Origin: Erythrobacteraceae bacterium WH01K
GTDB lineage: Bacteria > Pseudomonadota > Alphaproteobacteria > Sphingomonadales > Sphingomonadaceae
Assembly: GCA_027941995.1 (NCBI GenBank)
Contig: CP115966.1
Location: 1,302,001 to 1,366,000, forward strand
DNA length: 64,000 nucleotides
Direction: 5' to 3'
The position numbers and the translations under genes are program-made. Position 1 is the first letter of the stretch, and every line of letters begins with the position of its first letter. The notes under the pieces are model-generated. The model was not told the origin of the DNA. It made no database searches and saw only the letters and a program-made list of their open reading frames with translations. Below, piece after piece: positions 24,791 to 33,991 of the stretch.

Positions 24791-25588
24791 GTGGCTCTCT
24801 TACCCAATCGCAACACGCAGACCGCCGAAGCGAAAGCCGAGAAGAAGGCGGCTGAAGACGATGTCATGGTCCGCGAGGTCGACGAGGCCGTCCGTAAGGA
24901 CCAGTTCGAGAATTTCGGCCGCACCTACGGGCGCCCGCTTCTGGGTCTGCTGGTCGTCGGGCTGCTGGCCTTCGGCGGTTACCTGTTCTGGCAGTCGCAG
25001 CGGGAGCAGGCGATGGAGCGGGAAAGCGAAACCATCGTTGCCGCGCTCGACCAGCTTCAGGCTGGCAATCTCGACACGGCAAGCGAGACCGTGGCCCCGC
25101 TGGTTGCCGAGGGCGAGGGCGCGGTGAAGGCGTCTGCCCTGATGCTTCAGGCGGGCGCTGCAGCCCAGTCGGGCAATTCGGAAAAGGCTGCCGAACTGTT
25201 CGGGCAGGTAGCCGACGACGCCGACGCTCCGGAAGCCTATCGCGGCCTTGCCAGGATCAGGGCCGTCGCCGTTCGTTTCGACGACATGCCTTCGGCCCAG
25301 GTGGTCGAGCAGCTCGGCAGGATGGCGAAGCCCGGCGAGCCCTATTTCGGCAGCGCCGGAGAACTGGTCGCAATGGCCTATCTCGACCAGGGCAATACCG
25401 AGAAGGCAGGCGCGCTGTTCGGACAGATCGCCAAGGACGACACCGTTCCCGAAAGCCTCCGCGGCCGGGCACGCCAGATGGCGGGCATGCTGGGCGTCGA
25501 CGCGATCGAGGATGTGGACGAAGTGATCGAGGAATTGAGCGGTCCCGCAGGACAGGCTCCGCAAGCAGCGCCGCAGGGCGCGCAATGA
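24791..25588 (+). CDS. YfgM-like TPR membrane protein (PF09976)
   Basis: About 265 residues. A charged cytosolic N-terminus (VREVDEAVRKDQFENFGRTY) precedes one membrane helix (GLLVVGLLAFGGYLFW) and a helical periplasmic part with TPR-like repeats (EAYRGLARIRAV, ELVAMAYLDQGNTEKAGALF). This layout matches YfgM/TPR_21, which in E. coli works with the PpiD and SecYEG chaperone network and is encoded next to bamB. GTG starts at 24791 or 24782 are possible; AAGGA precedes both. The stop overlaps an ATG at 25585. Confidence 0.82.
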   Translation: MALLPNRNTQTAEAKAEKKAAEDDVMVREVDEAVRKDQFENFGRTYGRPLLGLLVVGLLAFGGYLFWQSQREQAMERESETIVAALDQLQAGNLDTASETVAPLVAEGEGAVKASALMLQAGAAAQSGNSEKAAELFGQVADDADAPEAYRGLARIRAVAVRFDDMPSAQVVEQLGRMAKPGEPYFGSAGELVAMAYLDQGNTEKAGALFGQIAKDDTVPESLRGRARQMAGMLGVDAIEDVDEVIEELSGPAGQAPQAAPQGAQ

Positions 25589-25608
25589 TTTTCAAAGGCA
25601 AGGTGACA

Positions 25609-26952
25609 ATGACCACATCCAATAAATCGCGGGCCATGGTTGCCGGCCTCCTGTCCGTCAGCCTGACCGCCTGCGCGGGCGGCCTGTTCGGCGGCGGGGA
25701 CGAGACGAAAGACACGCCGACGCTGGGCGAGCGCAAGCCGGTGCTTTCCCGCATCGACCAGGCAGCACAGGTGGACCCGGCGCTTGCCGGTGTTTCAGTT
25801 GTCCTGCCCCCGGCGCGGACGAATACCGAATGGACGCAGGCGGGCGGCAATGCCTCCAAGTCGAACGGCCATCTGACCCTGTCCGACGCGCCGCAAAAGG
25901 CATGGACCGCGCAGATTGCCGGCAGCAGCAATCGCAAGCGACTGGGCGCCGCGCCTGTCGTCGGGAACAACACGCTGTTCTCGATCGATACCGACGGCAC
26001 GGTGCACGCCTTCGACGCGCAGACCGGGGCCCGCCGCTGGCAGACCCGGATGGACGTGCCGAGCGACATTCGACAGGCTGCCTATGGCGGCGGCGTCGCC
26101 TTCGACGGTGGCAAGGTATACGCCACGAACGGCGTCGGGCAGGTCGCAGCGATGAACGCCGCCAATGGTGAGGTCCTGTGGACGAGCACTCCCGCTGGGC
26201 CGCTGCGCGATGCGCCGACGGTGGCCTTCAACCTCGTCTTCGTGATGTCGCAGGACAATCGCATCTTCGCTCTCGACGCCAATACCGGCGATGTCGCGTG
26301 GCAGGAATCGGGCTCGGTCGCGCAAGCCGGCGTGTTCGGTGTGGCTTCACCGGCGGCGGGGCAGGGCACCATCATTGCCGGATACAGCTCCGGCGAGCTT
26401 TCGGCCTATCGGTACGAAAACGGCCGCGTGCTGTGGTCCGACGCACTTGCGCTGACGTCGATCAGCACCGAGGTCGGCTCCCTGACCGATATCGATGCCG
26501 ATCCCATCATCGACGAAGGCCGGGTCTATGCGCTCGGCCAGGGTGGCCGCATGGCGGCTTACGAACTGGTGACCGGACAGCGCATCTGGGAATTGAGCCT
26601 TGCCGGAATTTCGACTCCGGCCATCGCGGGCGAGTGGATTTTCACGCTGACCGACGATGCCCGGATGCTGGCGATTGCGCGTTCTACCGGCAAGGTGCGC
26701 TGGATTACGCAGCTTGCCCAGTATCGCGACGAGAAGGACAAGAAAGGGCCGATCTTCTGGACCGGTCCCGTCCTTGCAGGGGGCAGCCTGTGGGTCGCAA
26801 GCAGCGAAGGCGAGATCTACCGCCTCAGCACGGGAGAAGGTTCGGCCGCGTTGTTCCAGGATTTGAAGGAGCCTGTCAGCGTGCCGCCCATCGTGGTCAA
26901 CAACACGATGTACATCCTCGATGACGGCGGGACCATCCACGCTTTTCGCTAG
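25609..26952 (+). CDS. bamB: Outer membrane assembly lipoprotein BamB
   Basis: About 447 residues. A lipoprotein signal ends in LSVSLTAC with Cys22 as the lipid site. The rest is an eight-bladed PQQ-type beta-propeller: repeats such as LFSIDTDGTVHAFDAQTGA, VAAMNAANGEVLWTS, RIFALDANTGDVAWQ and SAYRYENGRVLW. BamB is the beta-propeller subunit of the BAM complex, which folds outer-membrane proteins. ATG 25609 has an AAGG seven bases before it; ATG 25585, overlapping the previous stop, is an alternative. In most relatives der follows; here it does not. Confidence 0.93.
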   Translation: MTTSNKSRAMVAGLLSVSLTACAGGLFGGGDETKDTPTLGERKPVLSRIDQAAQVDPALAGVSVVLPPARTNTEWTQAGGNASKSNGHLTLSDAPQKAWTAQIAGSSNRKRLGAAPVVGNNTLFSIDTDGTVHAFDAQTGARRWQTRMDVPSDIRQAAYGGGVAFDGGKVYATNGVGQVAAMNAANGEVLWTSTPAGPLRDAPTVAFNLVFVMSQDNRIFALDANTGDVAWQESGSVAQAGVFGVASPAAGQGTIIAGYSSGELSAYRYENGRVLWSDALALTSISTEVGSLTDIDADPIIDEGRVYALGQGGRMAAYELVTGQRIWELSLAGISTPAIAGEWIFTLTDDARMLAIARSTGKVRWITQLAQYRDEKDKKGPIFWTGPVLAGGSLWVASSEGEIYRLSTGEGSAALFQDLKEPVSVPPIVVNNTMYILDDGGTIHAFR

Positions 26953-27043
26953 GCGTTAGGCATTGCTGCCGGAGTGCGTTCATTTCGGGACGCCTTCGGC
27001 GATCTTTTCCTGCGATTAACCCTTTGCGGGTACGGGGATCGTC

Positions 27044-28417
27044 ATGCGCGATTCCGCCCGAACAGCTTCGACCGACACGGCGCACGTGCCAGCCGCGCGG
27101 CCACAAAGCGACGTATCGGCGGGCGTCGGCCTTGCCGGACTGCTGGGCCTTGCCCTGTGGATCCTGTTTTGCCGAAACTATGCAGGGATCGCGGAAGCGA
27201 TAGGCATCCCGGGACCGCGCGCCCCGCTTTCCGGCCCCTATGCGGCACTGGCGGCCCTTTTCTTCACCAGCGGCCCGATGGTGGTGTGGTCGCTGCTGGT
27301 CGACAAGGTGCAATTGCGGGCCTCCACCGGAATAGACTGGTCGCGCCCGCGCAAGATTGCCGACATTCGCGATATCTCCATCGTGAAACTGGCAGGGCTT
27401 TGGGCGACCTGGGCGATCATCGCCGGGCTTTACTGCCTGGCGCGGTGGTATTGGGATGGCCGGTATCTTTTTGCGATGGAGGTGCTGGGCGCCGCCATCG
27501 TTCCGCTCATCGTCCTGAGCGTGCCTTACGTCCTGTGGATCGACCGCGTGATGGTCAATCCTCGCGACCATGCATGGCATTTCGGGGCCATGCTGCTCGG
27601 CCGCGAAGCCTATGATCCGGACGAGGTGAAGAAGCACTGGCGCAGCTGGATCATCAAGGGGTTCTTCGCCGCCTTCATGATCTCGATCCTGCCCGGCGGG
27701 TTCGCGGTCATCGTGAACGGGCAGTTCGGCGAACTGGCGAACGATCCCTTCCGCCTTTCGCTCTTCCTGATCGAATTGCTGTTCGTCATCGACGTGCAGA
27801 TCGGCACGGTCGGCTACCTCCTGACGATGCGCCCCCTCGATGCGCATATCCGCAGCGGAAACCCGTTCCTCGGCGGCTGGGTGGCGGCGCTGATCTGTTA
27901 CCCGCCATTTGCGTGGGGCATCCTTGGCAATGTCCTGGCCTATGAAGTCGATACGATCGGCTGGGGTGGCGTGTTGGAGGGCAATGTGATGGCATTGTCG
28001 CTATGGGGGTCGTGGCTGATCCTCCTCACCGCGATCTATGCTTGGGCGACCGTCGTGTTCGGGATCCGGTTCTCCAATCTCACCTATCGCGGGGTCATCA
28101 CGAACGGCCCCTACAAGTGGACGCGGCATCCGGCCTATGTTTCGAAAAACCTGTTCTGGTGGTGTGCCACGCTGCCCTTCTTCGTTGCGAGCGGCAATCC
28201 GGTAGACATGATCCGCAACACCTTTTTCCTCGGCTGCGTCAGCGCGATCTATTACTGGCGCGCCCGGACGGAAGAGGCGCATCTCCTGCGCGAAGATGCG
28301 AAGTACCGCGAATATTACGCATGGATGGAAGAGAACGGCGTGATTACCGCGCGGCTCGCCCGTCTTCGAAAGTGGCTGCGACCGCGCGGCCCGGTGGTGG
28401 AAGCGCCCGCGGAATGA
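27044..28417 (+). CDS. ICMT-like multipass membrane methyltransferase
   Basis: 457 residues with about ten predicted helices. The C-terminal part has the isoprenylcysteine carboxyl methyltransferase signature: GVITNGPYKWTRHPAYVSKN followed by WRARTEEAHLLREDAKYREY. This motif binds SAM in ICMT and related NnrU/PEMT families. Ordinary ICMT-like bacterial proteins are near 200 residues, so the first ~300 residues (many helices) are an extra membrane domain. The real substrate is unknown; bacteria do not prenylate proteins as eukaryotes do. Preceded by a 91-base gap after bamB. Confidence 0.78.
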   Translation: MRDSARTASTDTAHVPAARPQSDVSAGVGLAGLLGLALWILFCRNYAGIAEAIGIPGPRAPLSGPYAALAALFFTSGPMVVWSLLVDKVQLRASTGIDWSRPRKIADIRDISIVKLAGLWATWAIIAGLYCLARWYWDGRYLFAMEVLGAAIVPLIVLSVPYVLWIDRVMVNPRDHAWHFGAMLLGREAYDPDEVKKHWRSWIIKGFFAAFMISILPGGFAVIVNGQFGELANDPFRLSLFLIELLFVIDVQIGTVGYLLTMRPLDAHIRSGNPFLGGWVAALICYPPFAWGILGNVLAYEVDTIGWGGVLEGNVMALSLWGSWLILLTAIYAWATVVFGIRFSNLTYRGVITNGPYKWTRHPAYVSKNLFWWCATLPFFVASGNPVDMIRNTFFLGCVSAIYYWRARTEEAHLLREDAKYREYYAWMEENGVITARLARLRKWLRPRGPVVEAPAE

Positions 28418-28435
28418 TCGGACGGGTGCCAAGCT

Positions 28436-28705
28436 TCAGATAGGTTTGCCGTCGTCCGTTTCGTACATGGTGAGATCACGCGACAACGGCGGGTGCTCGG
28501 CCATCGCCTTCTGGAACTCGGCCATGTGGGCCGAGGCGCCGTGAGCGGCCAGCGCGTCGCCGTCGCGCCACCTCTCGACGATCACGATGCTGTCTGGATC
28601 GGTGAGATCCTGCGGGAATGTATAGGCGATGCAGCCGTCCAGCGTGGCGGGAGAGTCCGCAAGGGTACCGGGGGCAAGGGTCAGCGTACCGTTGATCTGG
28701 ATCAT
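28436..28705 (-). CDS. ABM-domain protein, putative quinol monooxygenase
   Basis: 89 residues, typical antibiotic-biosynthesis-monooxygenase (ABM) ferredoxin-like fold. Signs are an initial strand IQINGTLTLAPG, a core GCIAYTFPQD, VIVERWRDGDALAAHGAS and HMAEFQKAMAEHPP. Family members act as cofactor-free oxygenases or are of unknown role. It is the last gene of a possible rsmE-gshA-ABM run on this strand and starts 30 bases after gshA. Confidence 0.83.
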   Translation of the reverse strand: MIQINGTLTLAPGTLADSPATLDGCIAYTFPQDLTDPDSIVIVERWRDGDALAAHGASAHMAEFQKAMAEHPPLSRDLTMYETDDGKPI

Positions 28706-28735
28706 GCGCAGGTCCTGTCGTGAAGTCGGTGAGGC

Positions 28736-30106
28736 TCAGAAGCTGTATTTGTAAACGCGGCTGACGTCGCCGTTCCATTCGCCGTGATACTTGTCCAGCA
28801 GGCGCTGGGCGGGGACTTTGCCGGTTTCGACAATTTCGTCGAGTGTCGACAGGAAGCCGGTCTCGTTATCGCCGCTCTGGCCCAGCTTGCCCCGCGCGGC
28901 GAGTCCTTCACGGGCGATCGCCAGTGCGTCGCGCGCAAGGTCGTGCAGGGTTCCGCCGCCCGGCACGGGAGCGTCCAGCGCGAGGCGGGGTACGGTATTG
29001 CGCAGCTCCTCACGCTCTTCCATCGACCAGTCCTTCACCAGGTCCCATGCCGCGTCGAGCGCGTTGTCGTCATACAGCAAACCGACCCAGAGCGCAGGCA
29101 GGGCGCAGATCCGGCTCCACGGACCGCCATCCGCACCGCGCATTTCGAGGAAGCTTTTCAGGCGCACTTCGGGGAAGGCGGTCGACAGGTGGTCCCACCA
29201 GTCGTTCTCGCTCGGCAATTCGCCGGGCAGGGCGGGCAATTCCCCCTTCATGAAATCGCGAAAGCTCATGCCGGCCGCATTGATGTATTTTCCGTCGCGG
29301 AAGACGAAATACATCGGCACGTCGAGCATGTAGTCGACATAGCGTTCGTAGCCGAAGCCGTCCTCGAAGACGAAAGGCAGCATGCCGGTACGGTGCGGAT
29401 CGGTGTCCGACCAGATATGGCTGCGATAGGAGAGGTATCCGTTCGGCTTCCCTTCCGTGAACGGCGAATTGGCGAACAGCGCCGTGGCAAGCGGCTGGAG
29501 CGCCAGGCCGGTGCGGAACTTCTTCGCCATGTCCGCTTCGCTGGAATAGTCGAGATTGACCTGGATGGTGCAGGTCCGCAGCATCATGTCGAGCCCGAGA
29601 TTGCCGACGCGGGGCATGTGCCGCATCATGATCTCGTAACGCCCCTTCGGCATCACAGGCAGGTCTTCGCGCGTCTTGTCCGGCCACATGCCGAGGCCGA
29701 GGAAACCGACGCCCGATTTCGCCCCGATCTGCTTCACCTGGTCCAGGTGGCGACCGGTTTCGTTGCAGGTCTCGTGGAGCGATTCCAGAGGTGCTCCGGA
29801 CAGTTCCAGCTGGCCTGCGGGCTCGAGGCTGACCGTGCCGTCGACCCCCTTCATCGCGATGACTTTCCCGCCTTCGGTAATCGGCTCCCAGCCGAATTCC
29901 TGCAGCGACAGCAGGATGTCGCGGATGCCGTTCGGTTCGTCATAGCTGGGGGCGGCATGGTCGCGGGTACGGAAAACGAGCTTTTCGTGCTCAGTACCGA
30001 TCCGCCAGTCGGCCTTGGACTTCTCCCCGGCGATCATGGGGGCGACCAGCTGGTCGCGGCTTTCGATGACCGGATCGGACCGGTCGCTGGCATCGCGCGT
30101 GCTCAT
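28736..30106 (-). CDS. gshA: Glutamate-cysteine ligase (plant/alphaproteobacterial type)
   Basis: 456 residues. It forms gamma-glutamylcysteine, the first step of glutathione synthesis. Signature parts are DWRIGTEHEKLVF (substrate region), GTVSLEPAGQLELSGAPLES, the Mg-binding CTIQVNLDYSSE and RSHIWSDTDPHRTGMLPFVF. These mark the plant-type GCS2 group common in alphaproteobacteria and cyanobacteria, not the E. coli type. The ATG at 30106 gives MSTRDASDR; a longer N-terminus to 30142 is unlikely. No neighbour encodes GshB in the window. Confidence 0.94.
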   Translation of the reverse strand: MSTRDASDRSDPVIESRDQLVAPMIAGEKSKADWRIGTEHEKLVFRTRDHAAPSYDEPNGIRDILLSLQEFGWEPITEGGKVIAMKGVDGTVSLEPAGQLELSGAPLESLHETCNETGRHLDQVKQIGAKSGVGFLGLGMWPDKTREDLPVMPKGRYEIMMRHMPRVGNLGLDMMLRTCTIQVNLDYSSEADMAKKFRTGLALQPLATALFANSPFTEGKPNGYLSYRSHIWSDTDPHRTGMLPFVFEDGFGYERYVDYMLDVPMYFVFRDGKYINAAGMSFRDFMKGELPALPGELPSENDWWDHLSTAFPEVRLKSFLEMRGADGGPWSRICALPALWVGLLYDDNALDAAWDLVKDWSMEEREELRNTVPRLALDAPVPGGGTLHDLARDALAIAREGLAARGKLGQSGDNETGFLSTLDEIVETGKVPAQRLLDKYHGEWNGDVSRVYKYSF

Positions 30107-30202
30107 GGTCCGGTTCGTTAGGAAAGTTGAACCGAGAGGCAAAGGAAATTCGGTTGCGCGCTGAAACCGTCGGCTTTGCCCGGCAGGACGTCGGTCCCCG
30201 CG

Positions 30203-30958
30203 TCAGGCCTGTCTGTGCGGCCAGTCTCCGGCAGTCGCCATCCATATCGACAGCGCTGCGATGGCGGCGGTTTCTCCCCGCAGGATGCGCGGCCCGAGAG
30301 AGATGGGGCGCGCCGAGGGATGGGCGCGGATGGCTTCCCGTTCGGCATCGTCCCAGCCGCCTTCCGGTCCGACCAGAATGGCCGCGGGTCCGGCCGTGCC
30401 AGAGAACGAGGAAGCAGCATCCGCGCCGCCGAGTTCATCCGCGAAGAAAAGCGCGCGATCTTCGGGCCAAGCCTTGAGCAGGTCTTTCAGCGATACGGGA
30501 TTATCGAGAACCGGAAGCGCGGTTCGCGCGCATTGCTCGGCCGCTTCCGTGGTGACGGTCCGCGCGCGGCCGAGGTTCAGCTTGTCAGCCACGCTCCTTC
30601 GCGCGACGATCGGCCTGATGCGGGCCACACCGAGTTCGGTTGCTTTCTCCAGCACCAGGTCGAACCGGTCTTTCTTGAGCAGGGCAGGGCACAGCCAAAC
30701 ATCCGGCACGGCTTCGCGCTCACGCAGTTTTCGAACCGGTTCGAGCAATACCGAACGCTTCGAGGTCTCTTTCACCTCGCATGCCCATTCGCCGGTCGCA
30801 TCGTCGCACAGGACGACTGCATCGCCCGGCGAGATGCGCATGACCCGCGTCAAATAGTGCGCCTGGTTTCCCTCGATCGAGATCGTCTCGTCCCCGACCG
30901 GGGTGTCGACGAAAAGACGGGGCGAACTGCGCGGTGGCCAGGCAGGTGTGGCGGGCAT
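30203..30958 (-). CDS. rsmE: 16S rRNA (uracil(1498)-N3)-methyltransferase
   Basis: 251 residues. The SPOUT-fold enzyme methylates U1498 of 16S rRNA. The N-terminal PUA-like part includes GNQAHYLTRVMRISPGD. The knot domain shows LEKATELGVARIRPI, ERSV-type RRSVADKLNL, VGPEGGWDDAEREAI and SLGPRILRGETAAIAALS, all family marks. ATG 30958 gives MPATPAWPPRS; the reading frame also opens farther upstream without benefit. It is divergent from ubiA. Confidence 0.94.
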   Translation of the reverse strand: MPATPAWPPRSSPRLFVDTPVGDETISIEGNQAHYLTRVMRISPGDAVVLCDDATGEWACEVKETSKRSVLLEPVRKLREREAVPDVWLCPALLKKDRFDLVLEKATELGVARIRPIVARRSVADKLNLGRARTVTTEAAEQCARTALPVLDNPVSLKDLLKAWPEDRALFFADELGGADAASSFSGTAGPAAILVGPEGGWDDAEREAIRAHPSARPISLGPRILRGETAAIAALSIWMATAGDWPHRQA

Positions 30959-31091
30959 GGGAAACGCGTTAGACGTGCCGTGCGGCAATCGCTAGAGGCT
31001 GGCGAACGCGATCGCCATCGCATTGGCGGACAACCGCTAATGTCCTGCGCATCGAGGCAGGACTCACGCCCGGACAGGGGAGACAGGCCGT

Positions 31092-32003
31092 ATGACCGAC
31101 AACGTTGTTCCCGACACCGAACATCGCGGCATAGTCGAGCGCCTGCCCCAATTGCCGCGCGATCTTGCCCAGCTTGCGCGTTTCGACCGTCCGATCGGCT
31201 GGTGGCTCCTTTTCTGGCCGTGCGCCTGGGGCGTATGGCTGGCGGGGGCGGGTTGGCAATTGGCGCTCCTGGGCTGGTTGATGCTGGGTAGCATTGCCAT
31301 GCGCGGGGCGGGCTGTGTCTATAACGACATCGTCGATGCCGAACTCGATCGCAAGGTCGCGCGTACGGCCAGCAGGCCGGTGGCAAGCGGGCGCGTCACC
31401 CGCAGGACGGCGTGGATATGGCTGCTGGCGTTGTGCTTCGCCGGGCTGATCGTCCTGCTGCAATTGCGCATGCCGGCGCAATTTGTCGCGCTTGCCAGCC
31501 TGGGGCTTGTGGCGGCCTATCCCTTCATGAAGCGCATTACCTGGTGGCCGCAGGCATGGCTGGGCATGGTTTTCACCTGGGGGCTGCTGGTTGGGTGGAC
31601 GGAACTACGCCTCGACAACTGGGACGCGCTGGCGGCGATGTATGCAGGGGCGGCGCTGTGGGTGATCGGCTACGATACGATTTATGCGCTGCAGGACCGG
31701 GAAGACGATGCGCTGGTCGGCATCCGGTCCAGCGCCTTGCGCCTCGGCGGCGCGGTCAGGGGCGGGGTGGCTGCGTTCTATACCGGAGCGCTCGCCCTGT
31801 GGGCGCTCGCCTTTTGGCTTTATCGCGGAGATTGGCTCGCGGTTCTCACCCTGCTTCCCGCTGCACTGCACCTTGCCTGGCAGGTCGCAACGCTGGATGC
31901 CGACGATCCGGACAATCCGCTCGCCCGTTTCCGGAGCAACCGGTTTGCAGGCGGTCTGATCGCCGCAGCTTGCTTCGTCACGGGAAATGCCGGAGTGGGA
32001 TAA
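31092..32003 (+). CDS. ubiA: 4-hydroxybenzoate polyprenyltransferase
   Basis: 303 residues with eight to nine helices. It attaches a polyprenyl chain to 4-hydroxybenzoate in ubiquinone synthesis. Both aspartate-rich motifs are present: NDIVDAELDRKVARTASRP and DTIYALQDREDD. The first region RFDRPIGWWLLFWPCAWG is typical for UbiA rather than for heme or bacteriochlorophyll prenyltransferases. It starts 133 bases from the divergent rsmE and converges on the L,D-transpeptidase gene with a 21-base gap. Confidence 0.95.
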   Translation: MTDNVVPDTEHRGIVERLPQLPRDLAQLARFDRPIGWWLLFWPCAWGVWLAGAGWQLALLGWLMLGSIAMRGAGCVYNDIVDAELDRKVARTASRPVASGRVTRRTAWIWLLALCFAGLIVLLQLRMPAQFVALASLGLVAAYPFMKRITWWPQAWLGMVFTWGLLVGWTELRLDNWDALAAMYAGAALWVIGYDTIYALQDREDDALVGIRSSALRLGGAVRGGVAAFYTGALALWALAFWLYRGDWLAVLTLLPAALHLAWQVATLDADDPDNPLARFRSNRFAGGLIAAACFVTGNAGVG

Positions 32004-32024
32004 GCCCCGAACCTAGATGACGGC

Positions 32025-33233
32025 TCAGTTTCCGGCCAGCGCCAGCCGCGGGGCATCGCGTCCGTAAATGTCCTCACGAAAATCGAAACCCGTTTCCGTC
32101 GGCACTGCCGTGAAGTAGGTTACGTAAACCGGCACGGGGTCGGACACGTCGACTCTCTGTTCGGCCGCTTTGCCCGGCGCGGTCGGCATGGCTCCGTGCA
32201 ACCACGATCCGAACCGTGCGTAGTCCTCCACACGGATGCAGCCTGCGCTGAACATGCGCTCTTCCTGGTCGAACAAGGCGCGGGACGGAGTATCGTGCAG
32301 GTAGATGCCGAGCGAATTGGGAAACATGAATTTGGCAGCGCCCATGCCGTTGCCGGGACCGGGATCCTGGCGCACGGTAATCTTGACGTCTCCGTCAGCA
32401 GCGCCTTTCCAGTCGACTGCGCCCGGGTCCATCACGTTGCCGTTATCGTCGAGGACCTTGAACCCGGTGCGGCGAAGATAGGGCCGTCCCTGCGCAAGGT
32501 ATTTGCGGGCGACATTGTCCTGCGCGAGATCGTACGGCACGTTCCAGTAAGGATTGAGAACGGTGTAGCGCAGCACACCGGCCATCACCGGCGTCTGCGT
32601 GGAAGGTTTGCCGATGACGACTTTCATACGGTCGACGGTCTGGCCATTTTCGACCATTCGCAATTCCTGCGTAGTCAGGTCTACTATGACGTATCGTTCG
32701 CCCAGGTCGCTGGGCAACAGCTTGAAGCGGCGCAGGTTGAGGTCTGCCAAGGCACGGTAGTAGGCGTGCCCGCGATTGAGCGATGCGATCAGCGTATTGT
32801 CGATCCGGTTGCTGATGGGCAGGTCATGCGCGGCGCGGTAATCGACGATGCGCGCGGCCAGTTCGTTATCGAACTCTGTGCCAGCCGGCAGGCCAAAGCG
32901 TTCACGCAGGCGAGCAACGCGGTCTCCGGTCGCACCGGGGGAAAGGGTCGATCCCTCTTGCAAGGTGATGGCCGGCAGGCTGCCCCATTCGGCGTCGAAC
33001 CGCGCGAGCGCCGCTTCCATGCCGACGGCCAGCGGATTGTCCGGCAGTTGCGTTGCGCTCGGAAACATCGCGAGGAACTCATCCGTCGGCGGAGCTATCA
33101 GCGATGCATCGGAATAATGCATCTCGACCGCAGGCGTGGCTACAGGTGGTACGCCAAGCGACGCTGCCGACTGAGCCGACAACGCCGCTGGAATGGCCGC
33201 AAAAATGGCGGCAAGGGTCAATTTACGCAACAT
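32025..33233 (-). CDS. L,D-transpeptidase (YcbB/YkuD type)
   Basis: 402 residues. A signal peptide (LRKLTLAAIFAAIPAALSAQ) leads to a likely peptidoglycan-binding segment (ARLRERFGLPAGTEFD) and the YkuD catalytic domain. The active-site block is YLHDTPSRALFDQEERMFS followed by AGCIRVEDYARF, with His and the nucleophilic Cys. YVIVDLTTQELRMVENGQT starts the domain. The YcbB-like order (binding region, long catalytic domain, FNPYWNVPYDLA-like loop) suggests 3-3 cross-linking of peptidoglycan in the periplasm, though tethering of proteins is also possible. Confidence 0.92.
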   Translation of the reverse strand: MLRKLTLAAIFAAIPAALSAQSAASLGVPPVATPAVEMHYSDASLIAPPTDEFLAMFPSATQLPDNPLAVGMEAALARFDAEWGSLPAITLQEGSTLSPGATGDRVARLRERFGLPAGTEFDNELAARIVDYRAAHDLPISNRIDNTLIASLNRGHAYYRALADLNLRRFKLLPSDLGERYVIVDLTTQELRMVENGQTVDRMKVVIGKPSTQTPVMAGVLRYTVLNPYWNVPYDLAQDNVARKYLAQGRPYLRRTGFKVLDDNGNVMDPGAVDWKGAADGDVKITVRQDPGPGNGMGAAKFMFPNSLGIYLHDTPSRALFDQEERMFSAGCIRVEDYARFGSWLHGAMPTAPGKAAEQRVDVSDPVPVYVTYFTAVPTETGFDFREDIYGRDAPRLALAGN

Positions 33234-33275
33234 CGGGAAACCCTAGGAAGACGTAAATTGACAGAGGCTTAAAGC

Positions 33276-33674
33276 TTAGCCGCGTTCGCGAAGAACGGGC
33301 TGCGCAGTTTGCGTCGGAGCCACGCCCAAGGCAGTCCACTGTGCAGTGGTGTCGCACGAGCTCGACAGCGAAACGGTGTGGTTGGCCTGGAAACGCTGCG
33401 CGTAGTTCCAGCACTCGCTCGCACCGCTCGCCTGGAGGCAGAGCTGGTTGCCCGAAACGCCCCAGCGTGCATTCACGGGAGCGACGTTCGGCCCGCTGAT
33501 CACGGCATTGCCGTCAGCGCCGAAGCGGATGGTGTTGAGCGTGCCGTCGGCCGAGCGGACCTGGACCGTCTGGCCATAAAGCTCTTCGCCCATCGGCATA
33601 CCCTGCGCGGCGGCGCCGGTTGCACCGGCTGCTCCAAGGGCGACGGCGGCGGCGGTAACAAGGATTTTCTTCAC
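33276..33674 (-). CDS. Small secreted protein of unknown function
   Basis: 132 residues from GTG 33674, which has GGAGG (plus-strand 33684-33688) at a proper distance. A clear signal peptide (KKILVTAAAVALGAAGATGA) ends near AAAQG. The mature part is beta-rich with three cysteines: QLCLQASGASECWNYAQRF and SSSCDTTAQ. It also has the pattern GQTVQVRSADGTLNTIRFGADGNAV. It looks like a compact periplasmic domain, but no family is recognised. It is 42 bases downstream of the transpeptidase start in the same direction and may share its transcript. Confidence 0.8.
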   Translation of the reverse strand: MKKILVTAAAVALGAAGATGAAAQGMPMGEELYGQTVQVRSADGTLNTIRFGADGNAVISGPNVAPVNARWGVSGNQLCLQASGASECWNYAQRFQANHTVSLSSSCDTTAQWTALGVAPTQTAQPVLRERG

Positions 33675-33991
33675 GGCTCTGATCCTCCATTGATGGACAT
33701 GAGTATCTACGAATTGGCCGGAATTCTCCCCCGGCTGCAACCTCACAATAGCTAATTGGCAGAAAAGGTTCCAGCAAATCGTCAATTTCGCAAGTTGTGT
33801 CTGTTTGCGTGTCGTCGCCGTTGCGTCGCTTTACTCCCCAGAAGCGAGGGTTTGACCAATATCTGGAAAAATTCCGTATTTTCGGGAACTTTCTCTTGGC
33901 AATACGGTATAGGGTCTGTCCGCGGTGGGGCGGAAGCCATGCTTTCGCTGGCAATTCGGCTGGCCGTCAATTCGACTTGGGGAAAGAATAT
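33675..33991. other. Intergenic region between divergent small-protein genes
   Basis: 317 bases without a credible gene. It is richer in A and T than the coding DNA around it. TTGACC at 33852 could be a -35 element for the plus-strand gene, but no matching -10 is convincing. Confidence 0.5.
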
